NCBI GenBank assembly: GCA_045594065.1
Contig: JAZNXU010000035.1
Span: 1-40,967 of the forward strand
DNA length: 40,967 nt
Source: SIG565 sp045594065
GTDB taxonomy: Bacteria; Bacillota; Clostridia; Oscillospirales; Acutalibacteraceae
Reading direction: 5' to 3'
The notes below the pieces were generated by a model, which worked only from the letters and a program-made list of their open reading frames with translations, was not told the origin of the DNA and made no database searches. Shown here in pieces: positions 40,830 to 40,967 of this stretch. How positions within the stretch are numbered: position 1 is the first letter of the stretch; each line of letters begins with the position of its first letter. Made by a program: the position numbers and the translations under genes.

Positions 40830-40855
40830 TCCATCTGATAACGGAGATGGATTTT
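40830..40855 (+). terminator. Terminator after the pduL-hemW-phosphatase unit
   Basis: A 7-bp stem TCCATCT/AGATGGA (40830-40836 with 40845-40851) with an 8-base loop is followed by four T. Confidence 0.6.
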
Positions 40856-40881
40856 AAAAAGCAAAAAGACGGAGAAAGAAA

Positions 40882-40967
40882 ATGAATTACTGCTCACAGA
40901 TAATTAATGAAATAAATTCCGACATACGCGGAGAAAATTATACTACAGCGCTGGAAATGGAACGGCA
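40882..40967 (+). CDS. Unidentified protein, N-terminal fragment (cut by the right edge)
   Basis: ATG 40882 has GGAGAAAG upstream and stays open for 28 codons (MNYCSQIINEINSDIRGENY...) to the window end. It is too short to assign. Confidence 0.6.
   Translation, partial: MNYCSQIINEINSDIRGENYTTALEMER

Noticed and set aside
1..40967. CRISPR array
   Set aside because: No set of regularly spaced direct repeats was seen; the only strong repeats are the REP pair, the terminal inverted repeats and the partial element copy.

Overview
The window reads as chromosome of an anaerobic, spore-forming, fermentative member of the Clostridia (Oscillospirales/Ruminococcaceae-like). The grounds are a complete sporulation/division cluster (mazG, hup, rqcP, yabP, yabQ, divIC, yabR), ricT, clostridial ferredoxin, fermentative D-lactate dehydrogenase, class I (Fe-S) fumarase, PduL phosphotransacylase, oxygen-independent HemN-family proteins, AGGAGG-type ribosome binding sites, and near-consensus sigma-A promoters with 17-base spacers. 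The genus cannot be fixed from sequence reading alone.

Layout. (1) 1-1900 is a visibly AT-rich accessory patch at the 3' end of a tRNA-Arg(UCU) gene. It holds a two-TM/GAF-like membrane protein and, 8 bases downstream, an Abi_2/HEPN-like protein running off the left edge; this is the best candidate for an undescribed defence-type module. (2) 2100-3730, plus strand: pyrophosphatase and a TIM-barrel isomerase/epimerase. (3) 3776-7168, minus strand: a beta-helix lipoprotein, D-lactate dehydrogenase and a phosphoribosyltransferase, each apparently its own unit. (4) alaS-HIT (10278 to 7305), with its own promoter. (5) A six-gene operon from pncB (promoter 18166-18194) through a small lipoprotein, an ABC half-transporter, lon, a DUF4886-like lipoprotein and engB, ending at the terminator 10358-10382. 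(6) groES-groEL, a lipid kinase and a THUMP/RNA methyltransferase. (7) A 269-bp element with terminal inverted repeats (22434-22702) between the methyltransferase and the fumarase alpha subunit; a shorter relative lies at 7238-7306. (8) The mazG-to-yabR sporulation/division cluster. (9) A seven-gene operon from recJ (promoter 34678-34706) through rel, dtd, an MBL hydrolase, hemZ, a zinc-ribbon protein and mtnN. (10) Divergent plus-strand genes from 34821: trpS-holB-ricT, ferredoxin, a REP-associated transposase (RAYT) carrying a REP pair inside its own reading frame, then pduL-hemW-histidine phosphatase and a gene cut by the right edge.

Most of the window is conserved housekeeping: translation quality (alaS, trpS, dtd, rqcP), proteostasis (lon, GroESL), stringent response (rel), DNA replication and repair (holB, recJ, HU), NAD salvage (pncB) and nucleotide sanitation (mazG). 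The unusual content is the GAF/HEPN pair at the tRNA, the REP pair inside the RAYT gene, and the inverted-repeat element that supplies the last codons and stop of the fumarase alpha gene.
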